From Symbiodinium natans (taxonomy: Eukaryota > Sar > Dinophyceae > Suessiales > Symbiodiniaceae), in the NCBI GenBank assembly GCA_905221605.1, contig CAJNDS010001236.1, forward strand, positions 276,001-340,000: DNA of 64,000 bases. Reading direction: 5' to 3'. The notes under the pieces were generated by a model. The model worked only from the letters and a program-made list of their open reading frames with translations, did no database searches and was not told the DNA's origin. The position numbers were made by a program, and so were the translations under genes. Shown one piece after another: positions 22,500 to 34,220 of the stretch (position 1 is its first letter; each line of letters begins with the position of its first letter).

Positions 22500-25340
22500 C
22501 ACCAACGGAGCCGAACATGGAACAAGGATTTGCAATAGTCAAGTCGCCCCAAAGTCCGAAGGAGCAAGGATTAACAACAACTGACAGCCCAGTTGACTGC
22601 GGTTTTCCGGCCGGGAACTTGCTTTACAACATATCTACACATGTGTTTCTGGCTTGCCTCTGGATCTTCGTATGACTTGTTGAGAGTCACTATGGTGCAG
22701 AGAAAGGCGTAGAGTCATGAAAAAACGGGGCCCCCAGTGCCGTTGTTTTCTGCGTGTGCAGGCCGAAGGGTAAAATGTAGACGGAGCATACAGTGATCCC
22801 TGACACATCGTCACACACGCATGGACACCATCAAAGGCGCCTCTGCGTTGTTTTGCGGCTTGGTCTCGACTACGGCGCCGCCCTGGCCCCCTCATTCGGC
22901 AGAGCTTGGGGGGCAGGGGTACATCAGCTGTTCTCCAGAAACTTGCAGATTGGTCAGATGTTGGACTGGTGCGCGCCACGGCACATGCGATCTCCCCGTT
23001 CAGAGTCTTCGCTGCCAGGCCTTTGGCCTGGCGCGCAAGTTCAAATCAAAACCATGGAATGAAAAGGAATGCAAAGAGGAATGTAATGGACATAGAGAGT
23101 CAAAATAGAGGATCCCTGCCCCTCCTCCAGCCAAAAAACCCAAAAGGCACTTAACAATTCTTCAAGTAGAACCAGGCCTGCTCCAGGGACAATCCCATGG
23201 ATGTGCCGATCTGTCAAGCTTGGAAGAAGGCCACGAACAAGGCATACACATTCTGCAATCACATTTGCGCACTCAACGCACAGTTTTGCAGACTCCGAGA
23301 CCTGGATCAAGTCACTTTCATTAACCCCATTGGTCTGGCCGTCACCACCTGGAAGACAGCGAGAGCACGCAACGGGTTTAGTGTACAATTTAAGGAAAAT
23401 TTCAAGGTGCATGGAGCCTCTCATGTCTAGAGGGTTTGGAGTTTGGAGGGTCCGATCCCCGTATTCCCATGGCCGTAAGGCCTCTCGCAGGACTTCGGCT
23501 CCGGGATGGTTGCCGGCTCATGGCAGGCGGGGGAGGAAACAGCTTCTACATCTTCTTGCCTTACCCTTCCTTGGTGCGCGAATCTTCGGCGTAGTTGCGA
23601 GTGGCGTGAATTTTCGTGGCCGGCCGGTCTGTAGTGAAGTTGAGTTGCAATGGCACTTTGAGCTTCTAGTCCAGATTTGCAGGGATGCCCAACAACGATG
23701 CTGACTAAACCTAAAACTGCCGATGCTAGCCATAACTCTCTGATGCATAAGCATAGGGTCTTCCAGCATGATCCTGCTTAAGCGACGAGCCAACACAAGC
23801 TCTTGGCAGGTTGACCCAGTCAGCGGGTTCAGTCAGGAATTTGGGCTGTACAAGCAAGGCTTTACAGAGGGCCTGGCTCCCGCAGCGTGCATTCGATTCA
23901 AAGGCATTGTGCTTGGAGCGTGTAATAGCGTGTAGCACATGTGTACCTCCACTCGCAACTCCTTGCCATCCAGGACTTTTACCTGAGCCCAGCCACACAC
24001 AATAAATCCAGCGACAGGTGGAGGGGATTTCCACGAGTTGGATCCAACACATGCAGACAGAACCACCGGAAAGCGAAGCAACACTCCATTCCCGAAACAA
24101 CCCCAACCCCCTTTCTCCAACCCGGATTGCAGAATCTGGTACAAAAGATTGCTTGAGCTGAGAGATGCCTCGAAATTCAACAAAAGGCGCTCCGCCGTTG
24201 ATCTTTGTCACTTTTTGTTTGCATTTCTTCTTGAACCGCTTTCTTCGTGAACTCGTTAAGTGGTTATGGCGGCGCTAGGGTCCAGGCCCGAAGATGACTT
24301 CTGGAGATGAAGGACAAGTGCTCCTCGGCCTCTGAACTTCCCAGCTTCCTATTACATTAAAACAAGCAAACTTAGGAGCCTTCAGGAGCTTCCCGAACAG
24401 CCGCTGGTGATGCCGGCCTACCTGCGCTACGCAGAAGGGCTCTTATTCCATACGCTATCCGTGTACAGAGTCGGAAAGCTCCAGGTTGCAAGGGGTGTCA
24501 GGATGCTCAGCAGAGTGCTGACGCGCTCTTCGGCGCCTGCGTGGTGCCCAGTGCCAGGGGAATGTCTCTCACCTGCGTGGGCATTCAGGCCATGCAATAA
24601 ACGGCACCGAGAAGTAGATAACCCGAGAGCCTCTCCTTAAACCCGCTGAACCTCCCTTCAGTTCAAGGGTCCTCCTGCGGCAGGCTCGGCATGTGTACGC
24701 CGCCTTGGCGCATCTTACCCAGGAATGTCATGTGAAGTAAAGGATCTTCCAGGATCATGTTTGAATGTTTGTTTCAGAAGAGTGCCTCTTGTCATTCCAT
24801 GGCCTTTTTGAACGATGTGTATCTGTATACTGTTTACAACGTAGCCTTGTATATATATCTATATATATATATATATATATATATAGTGTGCGTGTGTGTT
24901 TCAGGTACCGGTATCACATGCATGATCATGTATACGGGATCTCCGGAGCGGTGGAAAAACGTAAGCGGAACCTAACCCTGAGCTTGGGGCCAGCCGACTT
25001 CACACAGTGGAGGACTGGCAGCACATGGCCAAATGGTCGTGTCGGATGCCAATTACAGCTCAAAAACCGCATCATCCGCATCTGACAGGCACTCTAAACG
25101 CCACACTGAAAGGCCTGCCCGTGCCTGGCCGGCCGACCTGCAGGCCAGCTGCAGGGAAGCACCCCCGCATAGCACCCCCGCACATTCTTATCAGAGCCCA
25201 CCTTTGTTCTTGAACCCACTCTGAAATGTGCCCCTAAGCATGAAAACGAACGGATCGATGCAATCGACAGGGACGAAGAAGCCCTTGTCTCTCCCATCCT
25301 CTCCCCATTCCCCCATATTCTTAGCACAGAGATCTGCGCC
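22500..25340. other. Unassigned, with one small candidate exon
   Basis: A 36-nt stretch near 23940-23980 on the minus strand reads VKVLDGKELRVE between a CTCAG acceptor and a GTACAC donor. A frame at 23041-23424 contains SESAKLCVECANVIAECVC. Neither is recognisable. A TA microsatellite lies at 24849-24885. Confidence 0.3.
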
Positions 25341-26220
25341 TCACTCTCTGGCCATGGGGCCGGGAAAGCAGGCGCGGTAGCGCTGCGGTTGCCTTTGTTG
25401 GCCAGTGCCCAAGGAGCGTTAGAACGGTCTTTGTTTTTGAAGGCGAGCTCTACATTCGTCTTGGCCTGCCGATGCAGCGTGACCAGCAACATCAGCACGC
25501 TCCCGTCTTCGCAGAAGCGTCAGCACACTTACTGACTCACATGCTCTACGACGGTACGAGTCACAGAGTCGGCAATGCCTTGACGACCGAATCCCAATTT
25601 GGCACCATCATGGACTGTCACTGTCGCACCTGGCAGCATGCGAGGCTTCGCGTTGTCTGACACGTCGCCTGTCGTTGCCTTGTTGGACGGCAGCTCCATC
25701 GAGGTGTAAGGGATTCCTCGACTTCACTGCACGACGTACGCCCCGACATCGACGAGTCTATGCGTCTAGCATGGCGTGGGGGGGGGGGGGGGGTGTGAAG
25801 ATGCTCAGCAGCCGACGCCGAGAGTTTGCGGAGCTGCACCGGCCCCCCCGGCCTCGGAAATGAACAAACTGCCCGGAGCAATCAAAGCCCAAAATCCTCG
25901 TTGCCCCGGCGCCCTCTCCCTCCGCGCCTGGCACGGAGCTTGAAGTGCTCCCTTGAAACGAAGAACATTTCCTGCCAGCATGTGTGGCTGTTCCGGACTG
26001 AGGAAATACACAGATGAGATATGCAGACAACATACAGCTACAATATGGATTGTATATCAATGCTGTCCGTCTTCTGCATCACCAGATCGAAGAACCAGGG
26101 CTGGTGCCCCCGTCCTAGATGTGCCGCCCATATCCCATCCAGGAATCCAGGAGAGAGACCATAAGAAGTGAGAGTTGCTCGACGCGCCAGGCCTACGGCG
26201 ACCTCCTTGTCGTTGTACAT
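25340..26220 (-). CDS. Candidate exons of an unrecognised gene downstream of the oxygenase
   Basis: Exon 25731-25541 reads SRGIPYTSMELPSNKATTG, then DVSDNAKPRMLPGATVTVHD, and ends VTRTVVEH at a canonical GTGAGT donor. The next exon starts at 25465 after a GGCAG acceptor in matching phase (AKTNVELAFKNKDRSNAPWA). Upstream, the frame 26220-26038 reads MYNDKEVAVGLARRATLTSY and stops at 26038. The last could be the oxygenase's C-terminal exon or belong to another gene. A 16-G run at 25778-25793 lies in the intervening sequence. No family is recognised. Confidence 0.4.
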
Positions 26221-26459
26221 CTGGTCAAGGCTTGCTGCGATATGGAATCAACTGAAACTATGTGAGCTGGGGGGACGACTGGCTGCAAAGAGGGTTGTCT
26301 TCGCGCAGAAAATCACTTGACTGCTTCAAGACTGCAAGCTATCGACAGCTGCGAGAGTTGTCCTCCCCGACTCCTTTTTCTTTCTCCTTCGCTTGGGGCT
26401 GTGGAGGTTGCTAATTCGCGCATTCGCGCCTCATCGGCAAAAGCCCAGGAAGTCCAGGA

Positions 26460-27644
26460 GAGTGCACTCGCAAGGTTCTGCTTGGCTCAGCTCCATCTGC
26501 AGGACCACACGCCGGCCCCAAACCACATCCGTAATCCAGTGGTAACAGCCTGAGAGATTTCGGGGACTGGAGTCATCTGGTATGTAAAGCGGGCAAAACA
26601 GCGTTGGCCTATAGTGGGTCAGGAGGCGATCTCCATAGAAGAAGACCGCGTCGCCAAACCCCAACTTCAGACTTCTCGAGGGCTCATCGAACTCCCCATC
26701 GAAGCAATTCACGCCTCCTTGAACGGCGAGCTGGCGGGGCTAAAGACGACACATCCCCCAAACCCGGATCCAATGCGGTAACTCCAAACGATTCGAATGT
26801 GACTACACATATTATGTGTAGTCTCATAATATATCAGCAAAAAGCCCTCTTAGTACCCAGCTGGAGGGTCTGGCTTCCCCCCCCTTTATACTGTTCTTGT
26901 CCTTGGAAGGCCCTGGGGTCTGAGAGCAGCACCACCGCCGTCACCCGAGACCCATTGTCCCGGTGCCGCTGGATGCTCCCGGGGGCCTTGAGCTGCTTGA
27001 CGTCGTAGACGATGTACTCGATCTCAGGAAAGAGGACCGTCTTTCCCTCATCGATTCCTTGCCACCCAAGCTCTGCATCCAAGGCCTGGGTTCACAACTC
27101 AGACAAGAAAACACACGTGTCATGCCTAAATTTGCCTAAATAGCACGGTGCATCTCACAAGCTTAATAGAACTCTTAGAGGACAGGGCTGAAGTGTAGGT
27201 TCAACAATCAGATACTGCTCTGCTTCTGCCGGCCCAGGCAGTCTTCATGAGGCGGTGGTACACCTCCGGGCAGTCCTCCTTCAAGGCAAACTCGATCCTG
27301 CAGGGAACTGCGCTGCTATGTGCCAGAGTAAAAATGGAAGGTGCCTCAAAATGACCACCCTGTACCACCCTGTACCACCCTGTACCCTTCGTCCTCCACA
27401 CCTCATGTTTGTACACTAAAGAATCGTCGCGATCATTGACCACCTTCACATCCTCCCTCTGTGCTGTACGGTGAATGCGGCTTATGTCTTTGGCCGCAAG
27501 GAAGCCTGGAATATATGCGACCTTTTGATCTGGAACTGCAGCATCCAGCAGCCGATAAACTGGAGGTTGCGGTATCTGACCATCAAACCTGACCTCGTCG
27601 CAGTCAGAGTCGGAGTCATCACTGGCCCAAGTGCACAGCGACAT
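26460..27644 (-). CDS. 2-oxoglutarate/Fe(II)-dependent oxygenase (prolyl-4-hydroxylase-like)
   Basis: An ATG at 27644-27642, directly after an AG, opens exon 1 (to about 27376; MSLCTWASDDSDSD). Exon 27297-27234 reads IEFALKEDCPEVYHRLMKTA. Exon 27085-26902 holds the core strand EIEYIVYDVKQL and the first two metal ligands in RHRDN (HxD). Exon 26717-26628 reads GGVNCFDGEF and LGFGDAVFFYGD. Exon 26549 onward reads CYHWITDVVWGRRVVLQMEL, giving the distal Fe-binding His and the Arg expected to hold 2-oxoglutarate. Phases agree across these joins, with donors GT (27375, preferred), GC (27233), GA (26901) and GC (26627). All catalytic residues are present, so the enzyme should hydroxylate a protein or similar substrate. 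The exon 1 donor is embedded in a triple 10-bp repeat. The 3' end is not settled. Confidence 0.85.
27355..27390 (-). repeat. Three tandem 10-bp copies carrying the splice donor
   Basis: On the minus strand, GTACAGGGTG is repeated three times straight after the exon 1 coding sequence, giving possible GT donors at 27385, 27375 and 27365. Only the middle one gives the phase needed to join the next exon at 27297. Confidence 0.8.
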
Positions 27645-27769
27645 CTAGGCAAGGCACCGTGACCTATTCTTGTGCGACGGTGCCCTGATTCGGGTACTAG
27701 ATACTGGCAAACAAGGCATAGAGGCTGGGCTGATGCTGGAGATGAGAACGCGTGAGCCGCGCAAAATGA

Positions 27770-27794
27770 CACACACACACACACACACACACAT
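27770..27794 (+). repeat. CA microsatellite in the oxygenase upstream spacer
   Basis: About twelve ACAC dinucleotides lie between the oxygenase start (27644) and the stop of the upstream gene (28224). Confidence 0.9.
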
Positions 27795-28223
27795 GCATGG
27801 ATTCCATGGACTGCAGCTGGCAGAGCCGGGAATGCACAGAAGTGTGGCAGTGGGCAAGCTCTCATATAATCAACAACTAAAGTGGCTCTCAAGGCCTCCA
27901 AGCGAATGCTGGGAATCTCTGGATCCATGCCCTTGGAATGGCATGGAGTTGCAATGACGACAAGAGGTCTGGGACGCTTTCAGAAGGCCCGCGCGTAGGA
28001 CAGCTCCACTTCCAGGCCTGCCAAGTCTTTTGCCTGAACACAGCGCAACGACTATCAACAAGTGGAATAGCTTGAACAGGTTTGTCTATGGACTCTTGGA
28101 CAGCACTTGACAGCCTGAGGCGTCTCGGGCGTCTCAGGCAGCTCAGGTATCTCTGTGACTGTCTCCAAGGCCTCAGCTTGGGAGAGTAGGAGAACAAACC
28201 ACGGCATGTCTTTTGTTACATAT

Positions 28224-28455
28224 CTACAGAAACCTGTGCAACTCTCTCTGCAAGCTCTGCAAACCCTTCGACTGTAAGTTGCCCACGCGTGCGAGTTCTG
28301 CGAAGCTTGGCCGTCCTTCCGGAGGCAGCTCGACCTCAAAAATCGAAACTTCCCTCTCTCTTGGATTTACCGAGAACTTCCCAGAAATCTCTGGAGAGGC
28401 CCTGGCGCAGCGCAGCGCCAGAGTGGAGAGCTTGTCCAGGACGTGGCGGGGCCAC
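28224..28455 (-). CDS. Terminal exon of an unrecognised gene
   Basis: A 76-codon open frame follows a GAAG acceptor at 28457-28456 and ends in TAG at 28226-28224. It reads WPRHVLDKLSTLALRCARAS, continues through NPREREVSIFEVELPPEG and ends LQSLQRELHRFL. Composition is clearly protein-like. The upstream exons are not identified, and a 13-nt match to the dinoflagellate spliced leader lies 455 bp upstream on the same strand. Confidence 0.45.
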
Positions 28456-29640
28456 CTTCGGAGTCAAGAGATTTTTCAGCCCTTTGCCCACCCATCCCCT
28501 TAGCAAGCTTTCGAGCTTTACCATGCTTTATATACCGTGACAGCTAAGAAAGCGCTGACCAGGGGGAGAAAGTGGTGTCATGTTGAAGCCTTGTGAATAC
28601 ACTACTCCCCCCCCCCCTCAGGATTTGTTCTGGCGCGTTTTGGGTCTGAACAAGAGCTTTGCCTGACCGGGGTCGCAAAATCAAGGTTGGAGGAGGACGA
28701 GGGAGGGGTCTTCTATTTTCACGATTGACACCTCCACGTATTTGCCACCGGCCCCAAATTAGGATATCAGGTCGAGTCTAAAGCTACGTTTGTTGGTCCA
28801 TTCCATTCTCTTGCCCCGGCTGGCCGTAGGTGTCTGGGTAGCACAAAGCAGGCACCCCACCTGTAATCCCCTCCCCACTGTTTGCGCCCTTTATTTTGCA
28901 CTTTTTGGCCCAAAATGGCTACCCCTCCCTAGTGTGCGGGCAGACAGCGCATCAGACATTTCAGCGAAGGGTCCCCCACTACCCAAGCCCCCCGCCCCCC
29001 ACCAAAACCCCCACTAACCCCCCCCCCCCCCCCCCACCCAAAACCCCCACACCCGCTCTGGCTTGAGCTGCCTCGATACGGAAGCTCAGGCAGGCCGAGG
29101 CTGGTCGCGCAGCGCCGCCCTAATTATGGCGACTCCAACGGCGACTCCAAGTCAAAGGACCACGCTCGCTTAGCTCGGGGTCAGGATTGCTTCCTTCAGT
29201 TTCCGCTGACCACCAGGCCGCGGCGGCCAGCGCCAGCCATGTGTTCGATGCCAAGATATGCCAAATGTGCTAAGCGACGTGCCAATACATGCGCCAAGAA
29301 AGAGAAACACCTCTCAAACATCCCGAATGCTCAAACGAAACCTCGAACATCCTGAACTGCGACATACGACGGCTGTGGCCCAAAGTACTTCCGAGCGCAC
29401 CTTGCCGACTGGTCTCGGTGCTCCCAAACCCGGCCAGAGGCACCCGGAGTCGCCTGGGAGCGGAGCAAGGAGGGCAGCCTGGGGACCCTTGCTTCGTTCC
29501 TTCGAACTGTTCAAGGGATCCAGCTTCTTAAGACGGGCCAAGAGACGCTCTGAACGAGCTGCAAGAGCGGGTACACCAGCTGGCCTTAGCTCGCGCAGTG
29601 GAGATCTCAATTACAGCTTGTAGAATTATAAAGCAAGGCC
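28456..29640. other. Spacer rich in C runs; no gene supported
   Basis: C runs occur near 28605-28618 and 29019-29035. The minus-strand frame 29314-29610 (ELRPAGVPALAARSERLLAR) could be a 3' exon of the kinase just upstream, but this is not shown. Confidence 0.3.
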
Positions 29641-29699
29641 ATCGAAGATGCTGGCATTTGAGGGACTTGCCCGTGGGCTTCTCAAGGGCAGGAGGCTGG

Positions 29700-31380
29700 T
29701 TGATGGCAAGCTCCAGGAGGAGAATTCCAAAGGAGTAGACCTCGGCGGCGAAACGGTTCTTAGAGCCCACAGAGTAGCTGAACAGACCCGCTCTCACTGC
29801 TCAGAGCTCAACTTCTGAATGCTCGCTCACACACTTGGTGTGGAGGTAGTTCGGGCAGACGTACCTCACAACGCGCTCATCTTCCACACTTCTGGCCTCC
29901 AAGCGTTGACGCGACATCAACTATAATCACTAGAGCGTCAGTGATCATGTGGCTCCAGGCGCACCCTGGCGTCCCGCTCAGCCGCGTCACCTGCACACTG
30001 GAAAGCATGCCAAACGCCAAACCCCCAAGGCAACCGGGCACACGAGCGGTGCTAAGTCACTCGCCGAGAGATGCGCCGCCACAGCATCCTTAAGCAACTA
30101 TCGGTTTCAGTTGGCTCTAAGTTATTGCAAACTGCTTTCCAAAGCTCCAGATGACTCGTCTCAGTTTTAAGGCGACACAAACCAGCTGTAACAAAGAGAC
30201 ACGACAGCAACTGCGACGTTCGAGAGAGTCAGCGTCGAGCACGTGGACACTGGACACAACTGTGGACACAGGGAGGACCTCGGAACTCAGCCAGACACCT
30301 TCACAGCGCCGGACTCACCGTAACCAGCCATTTTGGCAGTTCCGCTCCTTAGACGCGCAACCCTTTGAACAAAAAGACCCGGATAAGACCCTCTGTGCGA
30401 CAAAACCCCCTCTGTGGTCTCTGCCGGTCGAAGAGGACGTTGGCGGGCCGGATGTCGCGGTGGAAGATTCTCGGGATGATGCTCACCATGTACGTGAGCC
30501 CCGCTGCGGCCTCCGCTGCGCTGCGAAGCACTCTTATAAATACTCTTATAATGTCTTATAATGTCAATGACTCAATACCGACTCACAGAAAGCTGCAGTA
30601 CAGTGGCAGGGTCCAACAACACAAGCAAACACAACAGATCCCTGAAGACCTCTTGTTCTCTAAAGGGCGTCGGTTTGTCGGTCCGACACACTTAACTAAG
30701 CATCCGAATTGCCGTGGGTTTAGCGCCTGGGCCGCCGCTCGGAGCCGCTGTTGCCACAGGAACTCCTCTCCGCACTGCCAGGAGCTTGATACGTAACTTC
30801 GTAACAAAGTCTTCTCCAACATTCAGGAGCAGTATTAACCACTTGTGGGCGTTGTTGCAGACCGCTGCCTTGCGCTCCAGGCGCTCGAGAAGGCTCCCAC
30901 CGGCCAGCAGCTCGAAGACCAGGAAGCTCTTGTGCCTCGTTGCACCGCTTTGCTTTGGCTTTCGACTTGCTGAGTGCAAAAAAAACTCCGGGGCTTCCGA
31001 CTCATGGGTGCCCCATCCATGCAAGCGCGCCAGATTTGGATGGCGGAGGCCTAGCTTATCAAGAAAAGCCGCCCTGTTAGGGGGACTCTTGACTCTTGCC
31101 CTGAATGAACTAAGTCTGCAATTTCTCTGCTAAGTTCGGCTCGGCTCAGTGCCCGAACCTCGTCGTAGAAACTTCCGTCGGCATCTTCGAGCACCTGGCC
31201 CATAAAGGAAGCAGCGGGAAGCAATTGCTGCTGGGGAGCCGTTTCTCCCCAGAGGACCTGAACCACCCCCGATATTCCAAAAGCCTTCACGGCGACATCC
31301 ACACCGCGGAGGAAGCCCCTGTACACCTCAGCTTGCAAGCTCCACTTGACCGAAGGAGCATCCCCAACGGCCCAAGGATC
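29700..31380 (-). CDS. TKL-like protein kinase with degenerate DFG and APE motifs
   Basis: The kinase fold is readable across short exons. Exon 31380-31351 has the glycine loop SLGRWGCSF. Exon 31331-31267 reads AEVYRGFLRGVDVAVKAF, with the ATP-binding Lys. Exon 31194-31141 holds the helix C segment SFYDEVRALSR. Exon 31054-31002 reads LGLRHPNLARLHGWGTH; 30935-30869 the hinge FLVFELLAGGSLLERLERK; about 30520-30425 the catalytic loop IFHRDIRPANVLFD. Exon 30347-30319 reads SGTAKMAGY where the DFG strand should be, so the magnesium-binding Asp is Gly. Exon 29920-29831 holds YVCPNYLHTKC (APE position reads CPN). Exon 29758 onward reads NRFAAEVYSFGILLLELA. Phases agree except at the join into 29920, where an exon may be missing. 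HRD is intact but DFG is not, so this may be a pseudokinase, a decaying gene, or a miscalled base. N-terminal and C-terminal ends are unknown. Confidence 0.8.
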
Positions 31381-32130
31381 CTGGGCAGCAGAAACCGAAC
31401 ATCAACGTTGGACACATATGTTCAGCAAGTCGATCAGTGACCATACTGCCACACCCCCCTCGCAAAAGCGTGAATGGCCAGTGCTCGGCATCTTGGGCTC
31501 CTTGCACCCACTGCTCCGGAGCTCAACCTGGGGAGATTCACATCAGGTATATCAGGTGTGTGTGTGTGTGTGTGTAAACGTGTAGATTGTAATTGTGTGC
31601 AATAGCTTGAGCTGGCTACTTCTTCTGAGGGTGCCTTCTTTGGCCTCTTTACACCGGTTGCTTCGAGTGTTTTGAGAGGGAGCCAAGCAAGGTGCTCAGT
31701 TAGTGTCCCCCCAAACTTTGCACTCGAATTACTCATATACTGGCTGCTACAATGTGCTACAGTTAGTCAGACAACTGTGTGGTGGAGTGTGTCGATTGTT
31801 CCGGCCTCTGGGAAAACTGCCAGGTGCAGGCTTCCAGCTCCTGGATTCTCAGGCGATTGAACATGCTTAGAAGCTCTTCTTTTCGGCTTGCGGAGCGCAT
31901 GGCGCACTGATGTTGCCTGGTAAGGGTACGGGGCCAATCCCGACAGCTGCTTTGGCTGAGATGGCACTGGCCTCCTGCACGACCTCACGGTGCAGACTGC
32001 CCAATGTTCGCTTCTTCTCCTATGCGTCCATGCCGAGTCCTAAAAGTCGATGCTGGCCTCCGCTCGCCAGGGGAAATCCACGCTCGAACACCCTGGGGCG
32101 GATCAGTCGTGTGGACATGTGTGGACAAAC
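31381..32130. other. Likely 5' part of the TKL-like kinase; not resolved
   Basis: A minus-strand segment at about 31418-31468 reads GVAVWSLIDLLNICVQ after an AG and could be an upstream exon. A GT/TG dinucleotide run lies at 31557-31576. No other feature is supported. Confidence 0.3.
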
Positions 32131-32139
32131 TACCGGCGC

Positions 32140-33282
32140 TTAAGGGTGCGCAAGGATGGCAAAGAGCTCAACTCCCCTTTTCAGAGCCTCGACCACTTGC
32201 GTCAGCATGCCCTGGACCAGCTTAAGACCATGAGCCAGAGGAAGGTCTTGGATTATGCCTGCATCAAAGGCGTCAAGGTGTCGACTTTCGACTCTTTAGA
32301 CATGAGCATGATGCAGGAGATGTCATGCGCTGTCTTCTGGACCCAACTATTGACACTGGTGGCTGATTCCAAGCCTACCACTTGTGGCAATCCGCAAGAC
32401 CACGGCGATTGGCAATGCTTGGCAATGCTTAGGTGGGATTTAGAGTGCTTCGTCATGCTTTGCGTGGGGAATTGTTGAGAGTGTAGTGAATGCTTTGGAA
32501 GGATTATGAGATGGATTATGCCTTGCTGTTCAAATTCTGAAACATCAAAGCCTCATTCGATGTGCAGGCGGCTGCCCCTCCTTGCTGAGCCAGATTTACC
32601 GTCAGTCCCAAGGCCGCCCACATGGTCACAGGTGTGATCGATGACTTCTGTTCAGCCCACGCATTCCCCTTGAAAAGCAGGCACACCGTGTGGCACACCT
32701 TTTGCACGAAGCTGCACTCAAGGCCGATCAGCCTCCGCATCCTCGCATACCCACAGAGCTGCAAACACAACTCACTGCAGAGTGCAGGTTAGGTCAGGCG
32801 AAACACAGCGTCAGAGCCTCGGAATCAGAGGTCTCGCCCTCGTCCTTGCCAGCCTCCGTGGAGAGGGGGCAGCGGTGTTGGAGCAGGGGGGACGGGGCGG
32901 GGGGGTGCGCCAAGCCCCAATGTCTAACCTTGAAAAGCCTTCAAGCCCCCACACCATTATGACAAAGCAATCAGGAGGGCGCAGCTCCAGAGATCCTCGA
33001 ACTGTTGTCTTCGAGTTGGTGTTCGGAACCCGCTTTGAACAGCAGAGTCACGACAACATGGAATACTTTCTCAGCTGCGGTCTTGTTTCCAAGGGTGTGG
33101 ATGGAAACGTCCAGTGTAAGTGCTCGCCGTGCAGATCACCATTCGGAAGCATTGTGGCGTAGCAGTTGTCCAAACCGTCCTATCCGCTTGCAAGCTCCTC
33201 CCAATATCCCCCGATGGCGCCCGAGGGCCCCCCACCAGGAGGTCGGAGACTGCCGCGAGGCGCTCCAGTCGTGCGAGCACCT
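32140..33282 (-). CDS. Block of repeated helical exons, family unknown
   Basis: Several exons on the minus strand look like copies of one another. One around 32725-32665 reads LIGLECSFVQKVCHTVCLLFK. One around 32380-32295 reads VVGLESATSVNSWVQKTAHD, then ISCIMLMSKE. One around 33079-33040 reads EKVFHVVVTLLFK. The first and last end at the same LLFK position, and the (V)QK-x-x-H core is shared by the first two. An adjacent exon starting near 32272 reads GIIQDLPLAHGLKLVQGMLT, then QVVEALKRGVELFAIL. Another, 33282-33238, reads VLARLERLAAVSDLL between a GTGCAG acceptor and a GTGGGG donor. The pattern suggests an alpha-helical solenoid (HEAT/ARM-like) built by exon duplication, but I cannot name the family. 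It could be a separate gene or the N-terminal part of the neighbouring kinase. Confidence 0.4.
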
Positions 33283-34220
33283 GCACAAAAATTGGCTTGC
33301 AAAGATTCATAGATGCCTTGCATCCTGTTGAGGGTATAGGGCCTAGTACTGTAAAGGCTTCGAAGACATTGTTGGGGAATTTTGACGGGCCTTTAGGGTA
33401 GGGCTCAGCTGTCTGCTGTGCCTGGGTGCCCAGGGTTGGCTCCGACTTTGCCCACGACAAGGCCCGGTGACCTAACCTTGCAGGGCTTAGGATCTGCAAA
33501 GGAATTGGTGTGACCGCCCTTCTACCTGCTCAGCCCGGCTCTATACGCAGCACTCAGTCCGACGCCTCAGAGTTCTGCTTAAGCCTTAAGCATCATGGGG
33601 CCCACGCGTTTGCCATCGAAGGCCAACTTGGCGCAGGCACATCTCCTGCAGGGTGCAGACTGGCGCCGGCCGACGGTGAGCACCTGGAAGGGGATGGAGA
33701 GATGGAGAGAAACTCACTTCCCAAGTAGGGTGCAACAGTGGACTGCATTGCATAATTAACTTACAGCCGTCTGACTGTGGACGAACGCCTGTGACAACTA
33801 CAATATGCAGGATCTCGTTGTTGGCGTTGGCTTTCGCTTTGGAAACTGGCGGATGCTGGCGGCCGTTGTCTGGCGGGCGCAGCCCGAGCCGCGATACTTC
33901 AGTCAACAAAATGCCGACATTGGTCGAACTGGCCACACCTAGAGCGAAATACCAAGGGACTCTAGAAACCCCTCAAGGGCCTAAGGCGTGAATGTTGAAG
34001 CGAGACAGCACTTTCAACTCAAGTGACAGCTCCTGCATTGCGAAGAACAAACGCTCCCACCCCCTGCCCCCCCCACACCCCACACCCCGCACCCACCCCC
34101 CTCCCCCCGCTGCACCTGCGAAGCGCTGCTCCTTGAAGAACGGGTGATCCTCCGCAGCCGCACCGCTAACTTCAAGCTGTTCACTGCGATGCTAACGGCC
34201 GCTCCACAAAGCCGACTCCA
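33283..34220. other. Spacer or introns; nothing firmly supported
   Basis: Minus-strand frames include ASSTNVGILLTEVSRLGLRP near 33860-33935. C-rich tracts occur at about 34060-34110. No gene is called. Confidence 0.3.

Noticed and set aside
21535-22675. ORFs of 223-335 codons on both strands across the 9-bp repeat
   Set aside because: The 9-bp unit contains no stop in these frames, so length is not evidence of coding; no start or splice context favours one frame.
23440-23475. GGGTCCGATCCCCG resembling a tRNA B box
   Set aside because: No cloverleaf can be drawn around it and no matching A box or acceptor stem is present.
30324-30335. Spliced-leader-like word AGCCATTTTGGC on the plus strand
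   Set aside because: It lies inside the minus-strand kinase exon 30347-30319 that encodes TAKMAG, so coding sequence explains it.
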